Below are positions 36,543 through 49,020 of a stretch of 64,000 bases of DNA, in pieces (within the stretch, counting starts at the first letter, position 1; each line of letters starts with the position of its first letter). Source of the stretch: Rhynchopus euleeides (taxonomy: Eukaryota; Euglenozoa; Diplonemea; Diplonemida; Diplonemidae); NCBI GenBank assembly GCA_963210315.1, contig OY723308.1, positions 1,302,001-1,366,000 on the forward strand, written 5' to 3'. The notes beneath the pieces were generated by a model. It searched no databases, was not told where the DNA came from, and saw only the letters and a program-made list of their open reading frames with translations. Position numbers and translations under genes: made by a program.

Positions 36543-36744
36543 TAGTTGACATGCAAGTATTATACATGTATAATACATGTATATACTTGTAGTTATACAT
36601 GTAAAATTTACAAGATCCCACCGTGGAGGGGAGGGCAACAGTGGGAGTGTAGCAACTTTTACTCGGTCCTGTCCCCTGCCCCCCACACCGCCCCCTTCCC
36701 AAAAAGAAGAACACAATGAATGAAACTGATGGGGGGGGGGGGTA

Positions 36745-38268
36745 GGGGGGGTCATAAGCCCCCCTAAAAACGTACAAATACCAAAAATTTCAACATACCA
36801 TCAGAACCGCCCTAATACCTGATCTGACCCGAAAATCCGACCCATACCCCCCCGGAAACCGTCTGGAGCCCACTTGTGACACCTGATGCGCACTTTTGTG
36901 ATGATTTTTTGGGGTCCTAAAAAATGTACCTCAGTTTCGTACCTTGCCTTTGTACCTGAACCACTCCCGACCGCAATATTTCGTTCTTTGCCTTTTCTGC
37001 GGTGGTTCCGGCTCAGGTGGCACGATGTTGCCTCCCCAGTGCCTCGGCAAGGTCTTTCTTGTACCTGATTAGTGGGAATGTTGTGTTGTTGCGCCAGCTG
37101 AATGAGTTCAGCCACCTTCTGGGTGTAGTACTTCGATCGCAGATGGGTCATTGTGAGTACTTCGTACGCCTGCGAGGCTGCATCGGCATTAGGCAGCGTT
37201 GCAGATGTGTCTTTGCTTCGTCGATCTCAGCCTGTGAAGGCACGATTGGGATATTGGACGACCTGAGTGTCGAAATGATTATGTTTGTGCTGTGTAATTT
37301 GCGCCCCCCGCAGGATATGCACACCACGCAGTCTCAACAGCACGTATGAGAGTGTACCATGTGAGGACTCAACGAAGTCATTGGATAGGCATCTGCCTGC
37401 CGACTCAACCCCCACAGTGCGACCGCAAGATCGTCAGGGATGTCTCAACGCCAGGGGAATACTCTCCCCTGGCGTTGTACAACCCTACTCTTAATCCTCG
37501 GGTCCTCTCCTGGAGGCGGTGGTGGCGGGCCCGCAACGCTTCGTACTTCCGGTACGGACTGGGGTAGTCTGCCCGGCTGACCCGCTCATCGCTTCCTAGA
37601 TCATCTGCTGCTCTGGAGCTGCCATCACTCACTGCCCACATCAGTTGGTGTAGGGGTAGGAGCAGGAGGAGTGGGAGGAGTAGGAGTGCAGGTGACATCT
37701 TTCTTGGCCAGCAAGGAACGCCGCTTTTCGCACGTGCGTGCAGTTGATGCACCACTGCATATATCTGTCGTCACCACGTCCCACTCGCTCTCCTATGTAC
37801 CCAGCCCGACGGAGCGCCCGAAATAATGTCGCCTCACGGATGTCGTGTGCCGTTTTCTTCTGACGCAGGTCTGCCACAACGCTCTCTGCCGGGACCCCGC
37901 ACATCTCCCGTTTGGCGAGCGTCTTTCGAGCAAGGTACCCCTCTGCAGCAGCATCTGACACCTCTGCGAGGCCCTAGGCACACGGCATGTGTTGCTCGGC
38001 GTGCTGGGTGAGCGTAGTGATACCCTTTCCTTGCAAAGAACGAAATACTGCGGTCGGGAGTGGTTCAGGTACAAAGGCAAGGTACGAAACTGAGGTACAT
38101 TTTTTAGGACCCCAAAAAATCATCACAAAAGTGCGCATCAGGTGTCACAAGTGGGCTCCAGACGGTTTCCGGGGGGGTATGGGTCGGATTTTCGGGTCAG
38201 ATCAGGTATTAGGGCGGTTCTGATGGTATGTTGAAAAATGTGGTTTTGTACGGGCTTATGACCCCCCC
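36745..38268. mobile_element. TA element A with long inverted repeats (about 245 bp)
   Basis: The ends GGGGGGGTCATAAGCCC and reverse are flanked by TA. Inverted repeats extend to about 36990 and from about 38028, with few mismatches. The core (37000-38000) has open stretches on the minus strand, described separately. Its right-hand TA is also the left-hand TA of the next element. Confidence 0.85.
37641..37961 (-). CDS. Unrecognised small reading frame inside element A
   Basis: 106 codons on the minus strand with a basic, helix-prone stretch (VVADLRQKKTAHDIREATLF) and two cysteines in CINC. A further minus-strand open piece lies at 36990-37151. They could be exons of an element-encoded protein or chance. 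I do not recognise a transposase motif. Confidence 0.25.
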   Translation of the reverse strand: MSDAAAEGYLARKTLAKREMCGVPAESVVADLRQKKTAHDIREATLFRALRRAGYIGERVGRGDDRYMQWCINCTHVRKAAFLAGQERCHLHSYSSHSSCSYPYTN

Positions 38269-38270
38269 TA

Positions 38271-39859
38271 GGCATACAGTGCAAACGATAATTATTATCG
38301 CACATATACCAGATACGATAATTTTCAGAAAATTATCGCATACGATAATTTATTATCGCATACGATAATCCATTATCGTATGATGCGATAATCCCATTAT
38401 CGTATACGACCGGATACGATAATTATTATCGTATGCGATAACATACGATAATCCCATTATCGTATGCGATACCCACCTGATTTTGCCCGAAACCAATCAC
38501 CGAAATCTCCAGTTTACCACCGCCAAACGCCACCAAACCCCGCCAAGGGCCACAATCAGCCACAAAATAGAGATCACTACCATTCTCCCAGCCCCAGGAA
38601 GGGTAAGATGAGCCTGTGGGGTCCGGTGCTGCAGGCAGGGTACGCGTACTGGTCTGTGTCCGGGCTGCTGTGGTCATCGACAAGGCTGTGTGGTCTGTCC
38701 GAAGGAGGTGGATGGTGGTCTCCCTCAGGTGGATCGCGTCTCTCCAATCCTGCATGGGCTCAGGTGTCTCCAGATGATCATCACCCCTTGCCTTGCTGTC
38801 GGTGAGGATGGCGCCCGAGCTCCGCCTTGTAGCGCAGCGGAGTCGTGCAGGTCAGGCAGGCTCCTTGAGGCCTCCGAGGTGATGTGCGCGCGCCACCCCG
38901 TGGTTCCTTGTAGAGTTGCAGACAGGTCCGTGCGCACGGTGGGAGCGTTCGTATCGCCCGTTCCGTGCCAGGTCCTGAAGAATACCTTTGGTTGAGTATT
39001 GCCTCTCTCGGGTTCAAACCCCATTCAAGGTCCTTCGCTATGTCATCACTGGTCGTCAGTCAGAGGGGAAGAACGGTGTTCCTCACTTTTTCACTGCTCA
39101 CGGGAGCGAAGGCCAAGTCCAACATAAGTGGTAGCCTTGAAGAGAAATCTCCTGATCTCTCCAAACATTGCACCGAAGACCACACCTGCCTATCAGGTTC
39201 TTCCCCATCAGTCGAACAGTCTTTCTTGTTCATGTTCTGGGCAGGGTGCTCTGTCTCGGTCACCCCGACACCTGCTTCAACTAGGCTAGCCCAACGTCTT
39301 CCCTCAGTGTTCTCACAGGGGTGTCCTCAGTATCTGGGTCCCGACGGCAAGCGTACCAGTCGGCTTTGCGAACCCGCAACAGGCTGTACTGGTGGTTGCA
39401 TACCGCCGCAAGTATGACCCTGTTGCTGCGTAGTCATGTTTTCCATGAAGTGGGGTGGCGACAGGGTGTAAGTCACGAGGGGAAGGGCATGTGGAACGGC
39501 CACTGCCCAATCCCCAGAGTCCTCTCCGCCCCACTGTGCCTGAAACTTCTTCAGACAGACATAGTGATGTGCATGTCATGGCACTATGTGTGTTGTGTCT
39601 CTGCTACCCATTTGTGAGGGACATTCTACACTTCTGAGTGAAGCCCCCCGTCACCAATAATTCAAAGAAGCAAAAATGGCAGCTTCCGGCTCCACTTTTA
39701 CCACTTTTTCAATGTGCTCTGGGCTGATTTCTGGTTTTCCGAAAATCTCAAAAAATTATCGCACCATTATCGTATATTATCGTATACGATAATATACGAT
39801 AATGGGAATACGATAATAATTATCGTATGCGATAATAATTATCGTTTGCACTGTATGCC
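38271..39859. mobile_element. TA element B with GGCATACAGTGC ends (1.59 kb)
   Basis: Inverted ends (GGCATACAGTGCAAACGATA) are followed by arrays of the words ACGATAAT and ATTATCGT for about 190 bp on the left and 100 bp on the right. It is flanked by TA (38269-38270 and 39860-39861) and inserted at the very right edge of element A. The core shows no recognisable gene. Confidence 0.85.
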
Positions 39860-39861
39860 TA

Positions 39862-41657
39862 GGGGGGGGGGGGGGGAGGCTGTAGCATGTCACGGCCTGG
39901 GGTCCTGCGACGCGCCGCTGAACCTCAGTTGATATCACACTGAGGATACCTTCAGCCACACCGGGGCCTGAATCTCACTGGCGAGTGCTGAGGCAACCAG
40001 GGTTCTGCCGGAGAGAGTGATAAAAACGTGCGTCACACAACATACACAGTGTGCCCTTCTGTGGAGAGGCTCCCCTGGTCAAACAGTGCGCGATCCCCAC
40101 AAGGCAGCTCCAGATCGACAGGGCGACAGGACACGCGCCCAGGGGGGTGGCCCTCCGCAGAAAACAAATGGTCAAACGGGGGAGTTGAAAAAACAAATGT
40201 CGAGTCACTTAATCCCATCCCAGCCCAGCCCTTCCTTCTCTTCCTCCCTCTGACCCCCCGTCCCGTACCCCCTCACACCCCCCCGTGAATGGATATGTAG
40301 AAGAAATTTTCGCTCCTCTTTTCACCCCACCGAGTGCGCTTTCCCTGCCGAGCTGCCCTCATCGTACAGCCATGCGTTCCGCGTGTCCATCAGACGAGGC
40401 ATGCTCGGTCGGGTTGTGTGCGATGTGTTGTGAATTTTTTTTGCGGAGTTGGAATTTTTCTTCTCGTCCGGACGCATCAAAGAAAAAATGCTTGATAAAA
40501 AAAGCGGGACCCACGCATGATGTGACTCACTCGCCCCCTTGCCCCTCCCCTCCCCCCCCCCCCCACACCCCCGGCAATAGCCATGCTGCATGCTGCAGCA
40601 AAAGGGTGGGCGGGCCGCGCGGCGTGGTGGGGGGGGGGGGGTGCACCAAACACAAACATACTCCCCCCATCCCCACACACACACGCACACAGTGCACACG
40701 AGAAGCTGAAAAAAAAACAACAAAAAAAGTGCCAAAAAAATAAACATCGGTCTTTCCTCCCAACACATGCCCTTCCTCACCACCTCCTTTGATATCGGTT
40801 TGCGAGCCCAGTGCCGCGATCCGACTGTGCCCTTTTATTTTTTGATAGTTCGGGGGAGGGGGGGGGGGAGGAGCCCATCTGAGGAAGCTTTTTCTGTGAG
40901 ACTCCACTTTTCTCTATTTTTTTGAGGCCAGGATCTTTGTGGCCACCCCCCCCTCCTTCCCCCCACTTCACACCGCTTTCATCAGACCGGTGGGGCTGTG
41001 GCGGGTGGCGGTGGTGATGCATTTCGACAAAAACACGTTATTTTATCGGGGAGGTGGTTTTTTTTGTTGTCACATGTTTTTTTTATTCGTCGGTGCTGCC
41101 ACCACCACCACGACGATCCCAGCGGCAGGGGGTGGTCACATATAGTTTATGTATTCCTCTAGCACAGCTCCTCCTCCTCTCCCCCTCTTCCTCTTCCCAC
41201 ATGCTCTTCCTTCGTTTCATTTTTTTAAACCTTCGTACCTTCCCCCCCCCCCCCCTCTCGCCAGACACTACGTTGTTGTAGTGTTTGCCCCACTCAGTTT
41301 TACCCCCCCCCCCCCCCCCCCCCCACCCCCACCCCCACTCCGCCCTGTTCACAGATGTGGGCGCAGAACGGTCATCATCCCCCCCCAGATCCCCCCCCTT
41401 TTTTTTTGGCGTTCGCCCCACTCACCCCAAGAGAGGTTCCAAGAAGAGGGATCAGGGGGGGGGGGGGGTAAAAGGATGATATGTGTTTAGGATGAGAGAG
41501 AGAGAGAGAGTTTGACAGTGTGTGCACAAAATGTCTGGTGATGGAAGTGAGGGGGGGGGGTGGGTGGGTGGGTGGGTGGGAGATGTGGTGCCATCTCACC
41601 CCTCCCCCGACCCTTCTGAATTTTATTCTGTTTCTCTCGGTGCAACATCTGTTATCT

Positions 41658-41693
<36 letters not shown>

Positions 41694-42098
41694 TGAAGGC
41701 AATATCCGCACAAAAAAACACGTACCCCATTCCCCACCCCACCCCACCACCCTTCCTCGCCCCCACCCCGTTCCATCCATTTGTGGCCCATCTGTGTTTG
41801 TGTGTGCCGTTTGACGCATTCATCATCAAGACGGGCCACCTCCCCGAACAGTTTTTACTTTTGATCGCTTCAAGGGGGGTGTGGGTGTCCCGGTTGGGGT
41901 ACGGCAAGAAGGGGTGGTGGTGGTGGCGGGGTTATGTGTTGTTTCAGGTGGTGTCGGGTGTGCGGATGAGGTGGGTAGGTGGTGTTGGCGAGGTGATTTA
42001 TTTGCCCCCTCCCCCCCTCCCCCCCACACGCCCCCCCCCCCCTGATTTTCTGATTTTTTTCCCTTCTTCTTTTTCTCTCTTTTCTCGTTTCTTTTATC
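39862..42098. other. Low-complexity spacer
   Basis: No gene is supported. It contains G and C runs (39862-39876, 40630-40640, 41306-41324), a GA tract (41493-41510), a GGGT repeat (about 41551-41580) and a CT tract (41661-41690). The + strand is C/T-rich over long stretches. Confidence 0.5.
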
Positions 42099-42100
42099 TA

Positions 42101-42413
42101 CCGTATACGTAAATATTATGGAACGGGCCCATTTTTGGCCGGTCCGTTCCATAATATTTACGTTCCATAATATTTACAGGGCCAGTTGGGGACTCGGTGG
42201 TGAGGACGGCTTGCGTCAGGAATCGCGCGAAAAGTGCACGAGTAGGTCCCGTCAGGGACTCTGTATGCCGTCCGATCACCTGGTCCAAGTCCCCGAGTCG
42301 CAGAAAGCCCTGTAAATATTATGGAACGAAAAAAATCTGGAACGCCAACCCACCAGCGTTCCAAAATATTTACGTTCCATAATATTTACGTTCCAAAATA
42401 TTTACGTATACGG
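42101..42413. mobile_element. CCGTATACG MITE, copy 3 (outside PAL)
   Basis: 313 bp, inserted at TA within a TCTATCTATCTC-type sequence rather than in PAL, so the family is not restricted to PAL. Confidence 0.9.
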
Positions 42414-42686
42414 TATCTATCTCTATCTCCCTTGTTCTGTGTCAGCGCGCCGAAAAAAATAACAGCGACACGCCCTCTGCCCCCCCCCCCCCCCGCATTT
42501 CTCCACGGTGGGATCTTGTAAATTTTACATGTATAACTACAAGTATATACATGTATTATACATGTATAATACTTGCATGTCAACTATTATACATGTATAA
42601 TACATGTATATGCCTGAAATATACATGTAAAATACATGTATATCAAGTAAAAATACAAGTATAATACTTGCATGTCAACTATTATA

Positions 42687-45600
42687 CCGTAAACAGAATA
42701 AATCTGGACCGTAAAAAAGGTCCAATCCACCTCCAGACCCCCCCCCGAGGTCCAGAATTTGTCCGGTCCAGACCAGTTTGGGGGACTTGGCGATACATGG
42801 CGATTTCTCAGGATGGGGGGGGGGGGTAGGGGTGGTCTTATAAGCTGTTAACCTGGCCAATTTTTCACCATCGGCGTCTGGGGGCCAAAAACGTCACCAA
42901 ACCTGAAACTATGACCCCTGGGACCCCAGAAACACAATTCCGCCCGGTTTTGGGCACTTTTGAGCACTTCTGAACAGTTTAGTCGTGTTCCGGAAAAATG
43001 TACCACAAAGCTGTACCTCAGCCAAGGTGACCAACGCTACTAGTCGGCCGACAGGCCGACAGCTGTCGGGTCGGTCGGTCGGCCCGATTTTTGCCTGTCG
43101 GTCGGTCGGTCGGCCTCTCGGGCCACCTCACAAACCGACATTTTTTCGGCCCAAACCGCCCAGAAACCCACGGAATGGCGGTGCATCGGCTGCATCTCGC
43201 GATTTTTCACCGGCAGGTGGGTTTGGGTCGAATTCTGCCCACCCGAAAAAACCACCCCCAACTTTCTGAAAAATCTCTATGTCTCGAAAAATTTTCCCCG
43301 TGGCAAAAATAGGTATTTATTCAAGGAAAATAAAGTGACTTTATTTCACGGCTGGGGGTGTTTTGCACGAGTGGGTGTATTTCCCGAGCGAAGCGAGGGA
43401 AATACGGCCTCGAGTGCAAAACACCCCCAGTGAGTGAAATTACGTCCTTTATTTGCCTTGGATACATGATTTTTATTAGTACGGATGATTTCACTTTATT
43501 ACGGTGTGAGTGCAGGTGGTGGTGCGCGATGTCCCCCATCTCGATGTTAATCATGATTGGCTGAGTAAACGGCTGCGGCTGCGTTGAGGGTGGTGGCTTC
43601 TCGAAGCTTATGGGTCTGCGTCCGCGCCACCCCCACTCCCCTCCTCGTCAATGTATCAGGCATTGAAGTCTTGTGGCTCTGGATGCTTCTCGCATACACA
43701 TCGACCATGCTTAGCTGCTTCGACCCGAGGTGCTTTTGAATTTGCGACGTGGAGACGTCAAAGGGGGTCTGTGTGTGGGCAAAATATAAAGAGTCCCACC
43801 AGGGAAATAAAGTGATTCCCTAGGGAAATAAAGTCACTTTGGAGGGTGTATGATTTTCCGGATTTTCCTGTTTTTTCCCGATTTTCCGAAAAATTTGCCA
43901 CTGGTTGACACAAGGGCGAATTTCGAGAAAAATCCGAAAATCAGGAAAAATCAGGTTTTTTTCGGATTTCCGGGATGGTCACCATACACCCTCCGGAAAA
44001 AAATCCGAAATTTTTGGGTCGAAAAAAATTTTTTTTTTCTGACCCGAAAATCTGTGTCTGCGGACTGCCACACTGTGAAAAATCGGAAAATTTCCGAAAA
44101 AAGTCGAAAATTTTGGCCTTTCCTGGCCTATGTGGTCCCAAAGGGCCCGGGTTGCCCGGATTTTCACCCAAAAACACCCCAAAATTTTTTCCGCCGCCCG
44201 AAGGGCGGCGGATTGGCCGCCTTCGGCGGCGTCGTCGTTTCACTCTGTACGAAGGACGTCGGTAACGCCGAGCCCTTTGTACAACCGTTTCACTTCGACT
44301 TCTTTTCGGCTGTCTGTTTGTTTGCGTTTCCAGTCCCGTGCCTGTCTGTCGTCCGGACGCCCTGTTTTTATGGTTTTCTCCTGTTGCTCCGTCACGGCGC
44401 CTCATGTTCTGGGGTTGCACGTGTTCTTCTCGCTGTTGCGGCGCTGCCTGAAAAACCCCCCGTCCGCCCCTCTCGGCTCCATCTCCGAGTGCCTACCTCG
44501 TTCTGTCCGCTTTCCCTAGGAGGTACAGAGAGACCCCCTCTCCCCGCCGAGCATCTCAGAAGATGCCGTGTCCCGCATCCAAATGTAGTTGCATGTGCCC
44601 TCGGTTGCGGTGTTGTAGCGCAGTCCGCGCAGGTCGGAGGCCACACGCCACTCTGGAGTGCCTCCCACCGTCTGAGACCCCGGGCCCCCCATGGGCTGGG
44701 GGGGCCTTCCATCGGCATGGCAATGCCTACCAGGTGTCGGACGCGATTCCGACTGTAAAGCAAAGTGTTACAGTCTGTGGCTCGTCGATGCCAAGATCCT
44801 CGTTACGGTCCGATGAAACTGGGTGTTATTCGGAGCCCTACAACTGCAACACGGGAGGCTTGACAACCGGCTCCTGATGCAGGGAACGTATGCTGCAATT
44901 TTATCTGCGTTCATGCAGGCGTTGCCCCGCCTGCAAGGTGACCGTCTTTTGCTGTCCTCAGGTGTACCGTACCCTGAATGGGAACGGGAAGAACGTTCCT
45001 CTCGGGCATGCTACGTTGTCGAAAACTTTGCGATACACGGCCAGCTTCCTCGTGGCCTCATGTTCTTCTGTCCCTTCTGTTGTGATGCGTCTCATGGATG
45101 TGCCCTGCAGGGCTTCCACACAGTGTCGAGGAGTGATCCTCGCACGGAAAAACAATTGGCTTGGTCTTCCCGCTTTCGGGCTCCCGTCTCCGAGAGCCCA
45201 GCACAGTTTTGAGTCGGACCTGGGATAGCGGTTCGAACGGGAATTTCGGGCCGAACCCTGAAATTCTCCAACACCCCATATCGCACCTGAGACGCGGCTT
45301 CCTTATCTGAGGGGCCGCGTCCAAATACACGGACTTTGCTAAACTGGACCCAACTCCCCACACTCTTTTTTTGGCCATTTTTCCAAAAAATTCCCCCATT
45401 TTTTACAAAATTTTACAGAATTTACAGTTCGTTATACATCCTCCAAATGGGATTTTTCCGGAACTTGGAACATTTTTACGGTCCACCTATTTTACGGTTG
45501 GGATAGTGGACTTGGCGGTTTTTTTTACGAATTCCTTCGACGAAGTCGCGAAGGAACCAAGGAAATCGCACGACTGAAGCTGCAGGATTAACACCACAGG

Positions 45601-46180
45601 GCCTCAACACAGAGTGTGCGCTCACCATCGTCCGGGAACTGTTCTCCCACAGTTACTGCAGGGTGTACTACACTAAAGGAGTACGATTTCCCTGAATTTT
45701 CCGGGCACTGATTCACGAATTTACATCCGGAGGGAGCCCGGTGGTCTCAGCTTCTGTCTGCGCGCCCTGCCGTACTGTGGCTGCTTTTGTGGGCTCGTGC
45801 AGCAGGTTCTACTTTTACTTCTACCGGAACGCTCCTTGCATGGTACTACACTTCTCGAGGTGTGGTGGTGGGTGAGTCTCGAGGTGAGTGGTGGTGATCG
45901 TGCCCTTTCCACACGCAGGGAGGACTTGCTTCTCTTGCTGGTGTTGGTTGCGGTGGTGGAGGGAGGGTCCAAAGCTGGGAGGTCGGGAGGCCTACGTGCG
46001 GGAGTCTGCGGCGTGGAGGCCGCAGTCCGCGCCCCGCAACCCACCAGCCCGCGGGCGAAAATCGCATTGTCTTTTCCATATTCAGTCCCAATAAATGGTG
46101 GACCGTAAAAAAGATGGAACGTTTGGCCTTTTTTTGGGAACTTGGAACATTTTTACGGTCCACCCTTTTTCCGTTTACGG
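42687..46180. mobile_element. CCGTAAAC element, copy B, composite
   Basis: The left end CCGTAAACAG and right end CCGTTTACGG are flanked by TA. From 45445 to the right end it is nearly identical to copy A. The left 1.1 kb is different, with several C/G-rich palindromes (GTCGGTCGG words 43062-43118; a mirrored block around 43370-43430). The middle is the reversed E1-type element. PAL sequence on the two sides does not rejoin exactly, so a rearrangement followed insertion. Confidence 0.7.
43842..45443. mobile_element. E1-type element, copy 2 (reverse orientation)
   Basis: The left end GAGGGTGTA and right end TACATCCTC are inverted. 43850-44290 matches the reverse complement of about 2155-2610, and 45290-45410 matches that of about 1440-1560. 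The middle (44300-45280) differs from copy 1, so the two share ends rather than a whole sequence. The right border cuts copy B exactly where copy A continues with AAATGGGATTTTTCC. Confidence 0.75.
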
Positions 46181-46385
46181 TATATCAAGTAAAAATACAA
46201 GTATAATAGTTGACATGCAAGTATTATACTTGTATTTTTACTTGATATACATGTATTTTACATGTATATTTCAGGCATATACATGTATTATACATGTATA
46301 ATAGTTGACATGCAAGTATTATACATGTATAATACATGTATTATACTTGTAGTTATACATGTAAAATTTACAAGATCCCACCGTG

Positions 46386-47849
46386 TCCCCGACCCACCTC
46401 ACTCACAGCTCACCACCACCGATGCCCTCTCTGTCTCTCTCTACTCTATCACCCAGACTAACACACCCACGCGCAACACCGGATTCACTCATTCTCTGAG
46501 TGATTTTCCACAACGTGTTGGCAAAAAGAAGAAGAGTCGGGTGTTGTGCCTGGCTGTTTTCTCTCTTTTCATTCACCCGCATCGCACGCGCCCCTCCCCA
46601 CAACCCACCCGTGAGAATTGTCTTTATCGCGGCAGCAGCCGCTCCGAGGTGAAATGGGGGTGGAGGGGGAGATGCGAGCTTCGGTTTCGGATGGATAGCC
46701 GCAAGCGGTGATGATGAGGATACTTCTATCTGCCAGTAATCCCATTTCTCCCCCCACTCCCCTCACCTAAGCACCTTGCAAAGAGGGTGGGTTTCTTTTG
46801 CCTCCGTTGATGCCAGACCTACCCAGCACCTGGAAGAGTACGGCCAAAATTGTTCAAAATCGTTCAAAATGGGGCCACTGCACACAGCACACTCACGCAC
46901 ACATTGCACTTTTCTGCTTTTTAAAAACACTGAAAGCCTTCTGGCATGGGGGGGGGGGGTCTCGGCAGAGAAAGTGCGTGGGAAGAGAGCGACTCTTCCC
47001 CCATCCTCCCCCGATAAGAACACATGCGTGCGGAGTTTGCAAAAAAGAAGGGAATAATAAAAAAAACACCGCGGCACTGACGCCAGACAGGCCATGCTGC
47101 ACACAACACGTGTTGATTGTCAAGAAGCGAGAATATCTGGTTTCGGGTTTCTCTTTCTTCTTCTTCTTCCTCTTCCTCTTTTTTCTTCGGCAACTCCGGC
47201 GCGGCTCGGGGAGTCTCTGGTTCTGCGAAGACGAACGGTGGGTGGGGACAGGGGGGGGGGGGCGCGGGCGGTCTGCTTCCCGAGATAGGAGGTGGCATCA
47301 AGAGAGAGAAGGGGGTGGGCGGAGGGGTGGGTGCGGTGAGTGCACCCCTCGCTTCTAGCCCCAGGCAGCAGCGTCGCCTCCGCTGCTGCCTGGGCTAAAC
47401 GACGACATATGGTGGGCGGTGCCAAGGAGACTTCGCCCCCCCTCCCGGGACCAGCATGGAAAGAAAAGGCGCGGGAGGGCGGGAAGGGAGATGGAGCGGC
47501 GGTGCCCCATGGGCGCGGTGGGCCCGAGATCACATCAAAGAATCCCCACCCCGGAGTCGCACCAGATGTTGGTGCTGTGGATGAAGCGTGCGCTGCCCCG
47601 CTGCCGGGAGGTTCCCTCCCGAGTGTGGCAGAGGGCGCCCTGTTCAGCACCGTGTAGGAGTGATCCCCGTTCTGAGTGTCAGATAACGTAGCCCCGCCCA
47701 CCCAGCAGCCCCTTTGTTTTGGTCCAATGTCGTGTATTGCAGTCTCCCGCACCAGTGCTGGTGTCAGCTCTTGGTGGGCGGGATACGGGCCGCGCGGCCA
47801 AGTCACCACACACGCCCCTCACAGGGCAAGCAGCGAGAGGGAAAAAAAA
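46386..47849. other. Spacer before eL20 copy 2
   Basis: No gene is supported. A CT/TTC-rich block (47149-47185) and G runs are present. CCCCTCACAG ending at 47824, 25 bases before the start codon, is a candidate splice acceptor for eL20 copy 2. Confidence 0.5.
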
Positions 47850-48404
47850 ATGGGGAAGTCGACTGTGATGCTTGCCGGGGCGCACCTGCGCCACTACGAG
47901 GTGGTGGGGAGGAAGAAGCCGTCTGAGCAGGAGCCGACGCCGAAGCTGTTCAGGCACACGTGCTTCGCGCCGAACTACGTTGTGGCGAAGACGAAGTTCT
48001 GGAAGTTCATGCGTGAGTACCACAAGGTGAAGCGCGCCAACGGCGAGGTGTTCGGGGTGCGCGAGCTGAAGGAGAAGCGCCCGAACGTTGTGAAGAACAT
48101 GGCTGTGCAGCTGCGTTGGTACTCGCGCACGGGGCCCGTGAACTCGAGCAAGGAGTTCCGTGACACGCACCTGGCGCGTGGCGTGAGCCGCATCTTCAAC
48201 GAGATGGCCGGGCAGCACCGTGCCTCCTTCAGCAACATCCAGGTGATCCGTACCCTGGAGAAGCCGGCGGCCCAGGTGGTCAACGCCAACCTGAAGCAGT
48301 TCCACAACTCGAAGATCGCCTACCCGCTGCTCCACCGCGTCCGCAAGCCGAAGAAGGCGAAGCGCGCCGTCCTGGTCGCCAAGGCCCCCCACACCTTCGC
48401 GTAA
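47850..48404 (+). CDS. 60S ribosomal protein eL20 (L18a), copy 2
   Basis: This single-exon gene of 184 codons encodes the same protein as 27193-27747. I see two silent differences (GGT/GGC in the NGEVF segment and GTC/GTT in the RPNVV segment). The match begins at the ATG after an A run and ends at TAA: flanking sequences on both sides differ from copy 1. That pattern fits an mRNA-derived copy or conversion limited to the coding part. Both copies keep an acceptor-like site upstream, so both may be expressed. Confidence 0.97.
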   Translation: MGKSTVMLAGAHLRHYEVVGRKKPSEQEPTPKLFRHTCFAPNYVVAKTKFWKFMREYHKVKRANGEVFGVRELKEKRPNVVKNMAVQLRWYSRTGPVNSSKEFRDTHLARGVSRIFNEMAGQHRASFSNIQVIRTLEKPAAQVVNANLKQFHNSKIAYPLLHRVRKPKKAKRAVLVAKAPHTFA

Positions 48405-49020
48405 GCCTTCGGGTCGAAGATGTGGAAGAAAAGTCCAAAAGAGACAAAACTGGAGTGAAAAGGTATCACGGGAAATCGCAGAGCTCTGGTTGCAGCCCCC
48501 CACCCCCACCCCCGCCCCCGCCCCCACTCCGCACTCCCCCGCGCCCCATCGCATCCGCCACAGCACTTGAGACATCAGCCGTATCCCCACACGGGCCTCA
48601 CGAAACTGCCCCACACACACACACCTCTTCTAACATAACCTGATGATGCACAACCACACCATCACATTCCACCACCACACACACCACCCCACCCCACCGC
48701 AGACTAACCCTCCCCCCCTCCCTCACCCAAGCTTCCGATATTGGGGAGGCGGAAAACCTGCGCCGTTGCTCGTTCTTCTTTTGTTCGTTGGGCGGCCACC
48801 ACAACACAGCCCTTACCCCACACCCGGCATCTCCTGCCCTTCTTCTCTGTCTCTCTCTCTCTCTCTCCGCCAAACCGCATTAACGAAGCGCTGCTGCCCT
48901 CTGCACACAGTAGCGTTGCTGCCCCACCCCACCCGCCTGCAAAGCCAAGCCTTCTACCGACCCTCTCTCTCTCCCCCCTCCAGGGGCAGTTGCAAGGAAG
49001 GGAAGATAGCGGCTAAAGCC
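48405..49020. other. Spacer and leader of the 49021 gene
   Basis: A CT tract (48847-48868) and a second one (about 48961-48983) end in CCCCCCTCCAG at 48983, 37 bases before the next start codon, a good acceptor candidate. No gene is seen. Confidence 0.5.
48961..48983 (+). promoter_or_regulatory. Candidate splice acceptor of the 49021 gene
   Basis: An unbroken CT tract of over 20 bases ends in CCAG, 37 bases before the ATG, with no other AG inside the tract. Confidence 0.5.

Larger units (their letters stand above)
30910..36625. mobile_element. PAL island II (5.7 kb, four insertions)
   Basis: The ends are CACGGTGGGATCTTG and its reverse complement. The flanking bases are GA on both sides, so the apparent target duplication is 2 bp (a 7-bp match GAGGGGA is also possible in this purine-rich spot). 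The left PAL arm (30910-31366) is nearly intact with its centre near 31265. Insertions: 31367-32176, 32211-32539, 32641-35790 and 35817-36542. Confidence 0.85.
42504..46385. mobile_element. PAL island III (3.9 kb)
   Basis: CACGGTGGGATCTTG at the left and its reverse complement at the right are flanked by TC on both sides (42502-42503 and 46386-46387), a third 2-bp duplication of different sequence. The inside is taken up by a CCGTAAAC-family element that holds another element. Confidence 0.82.
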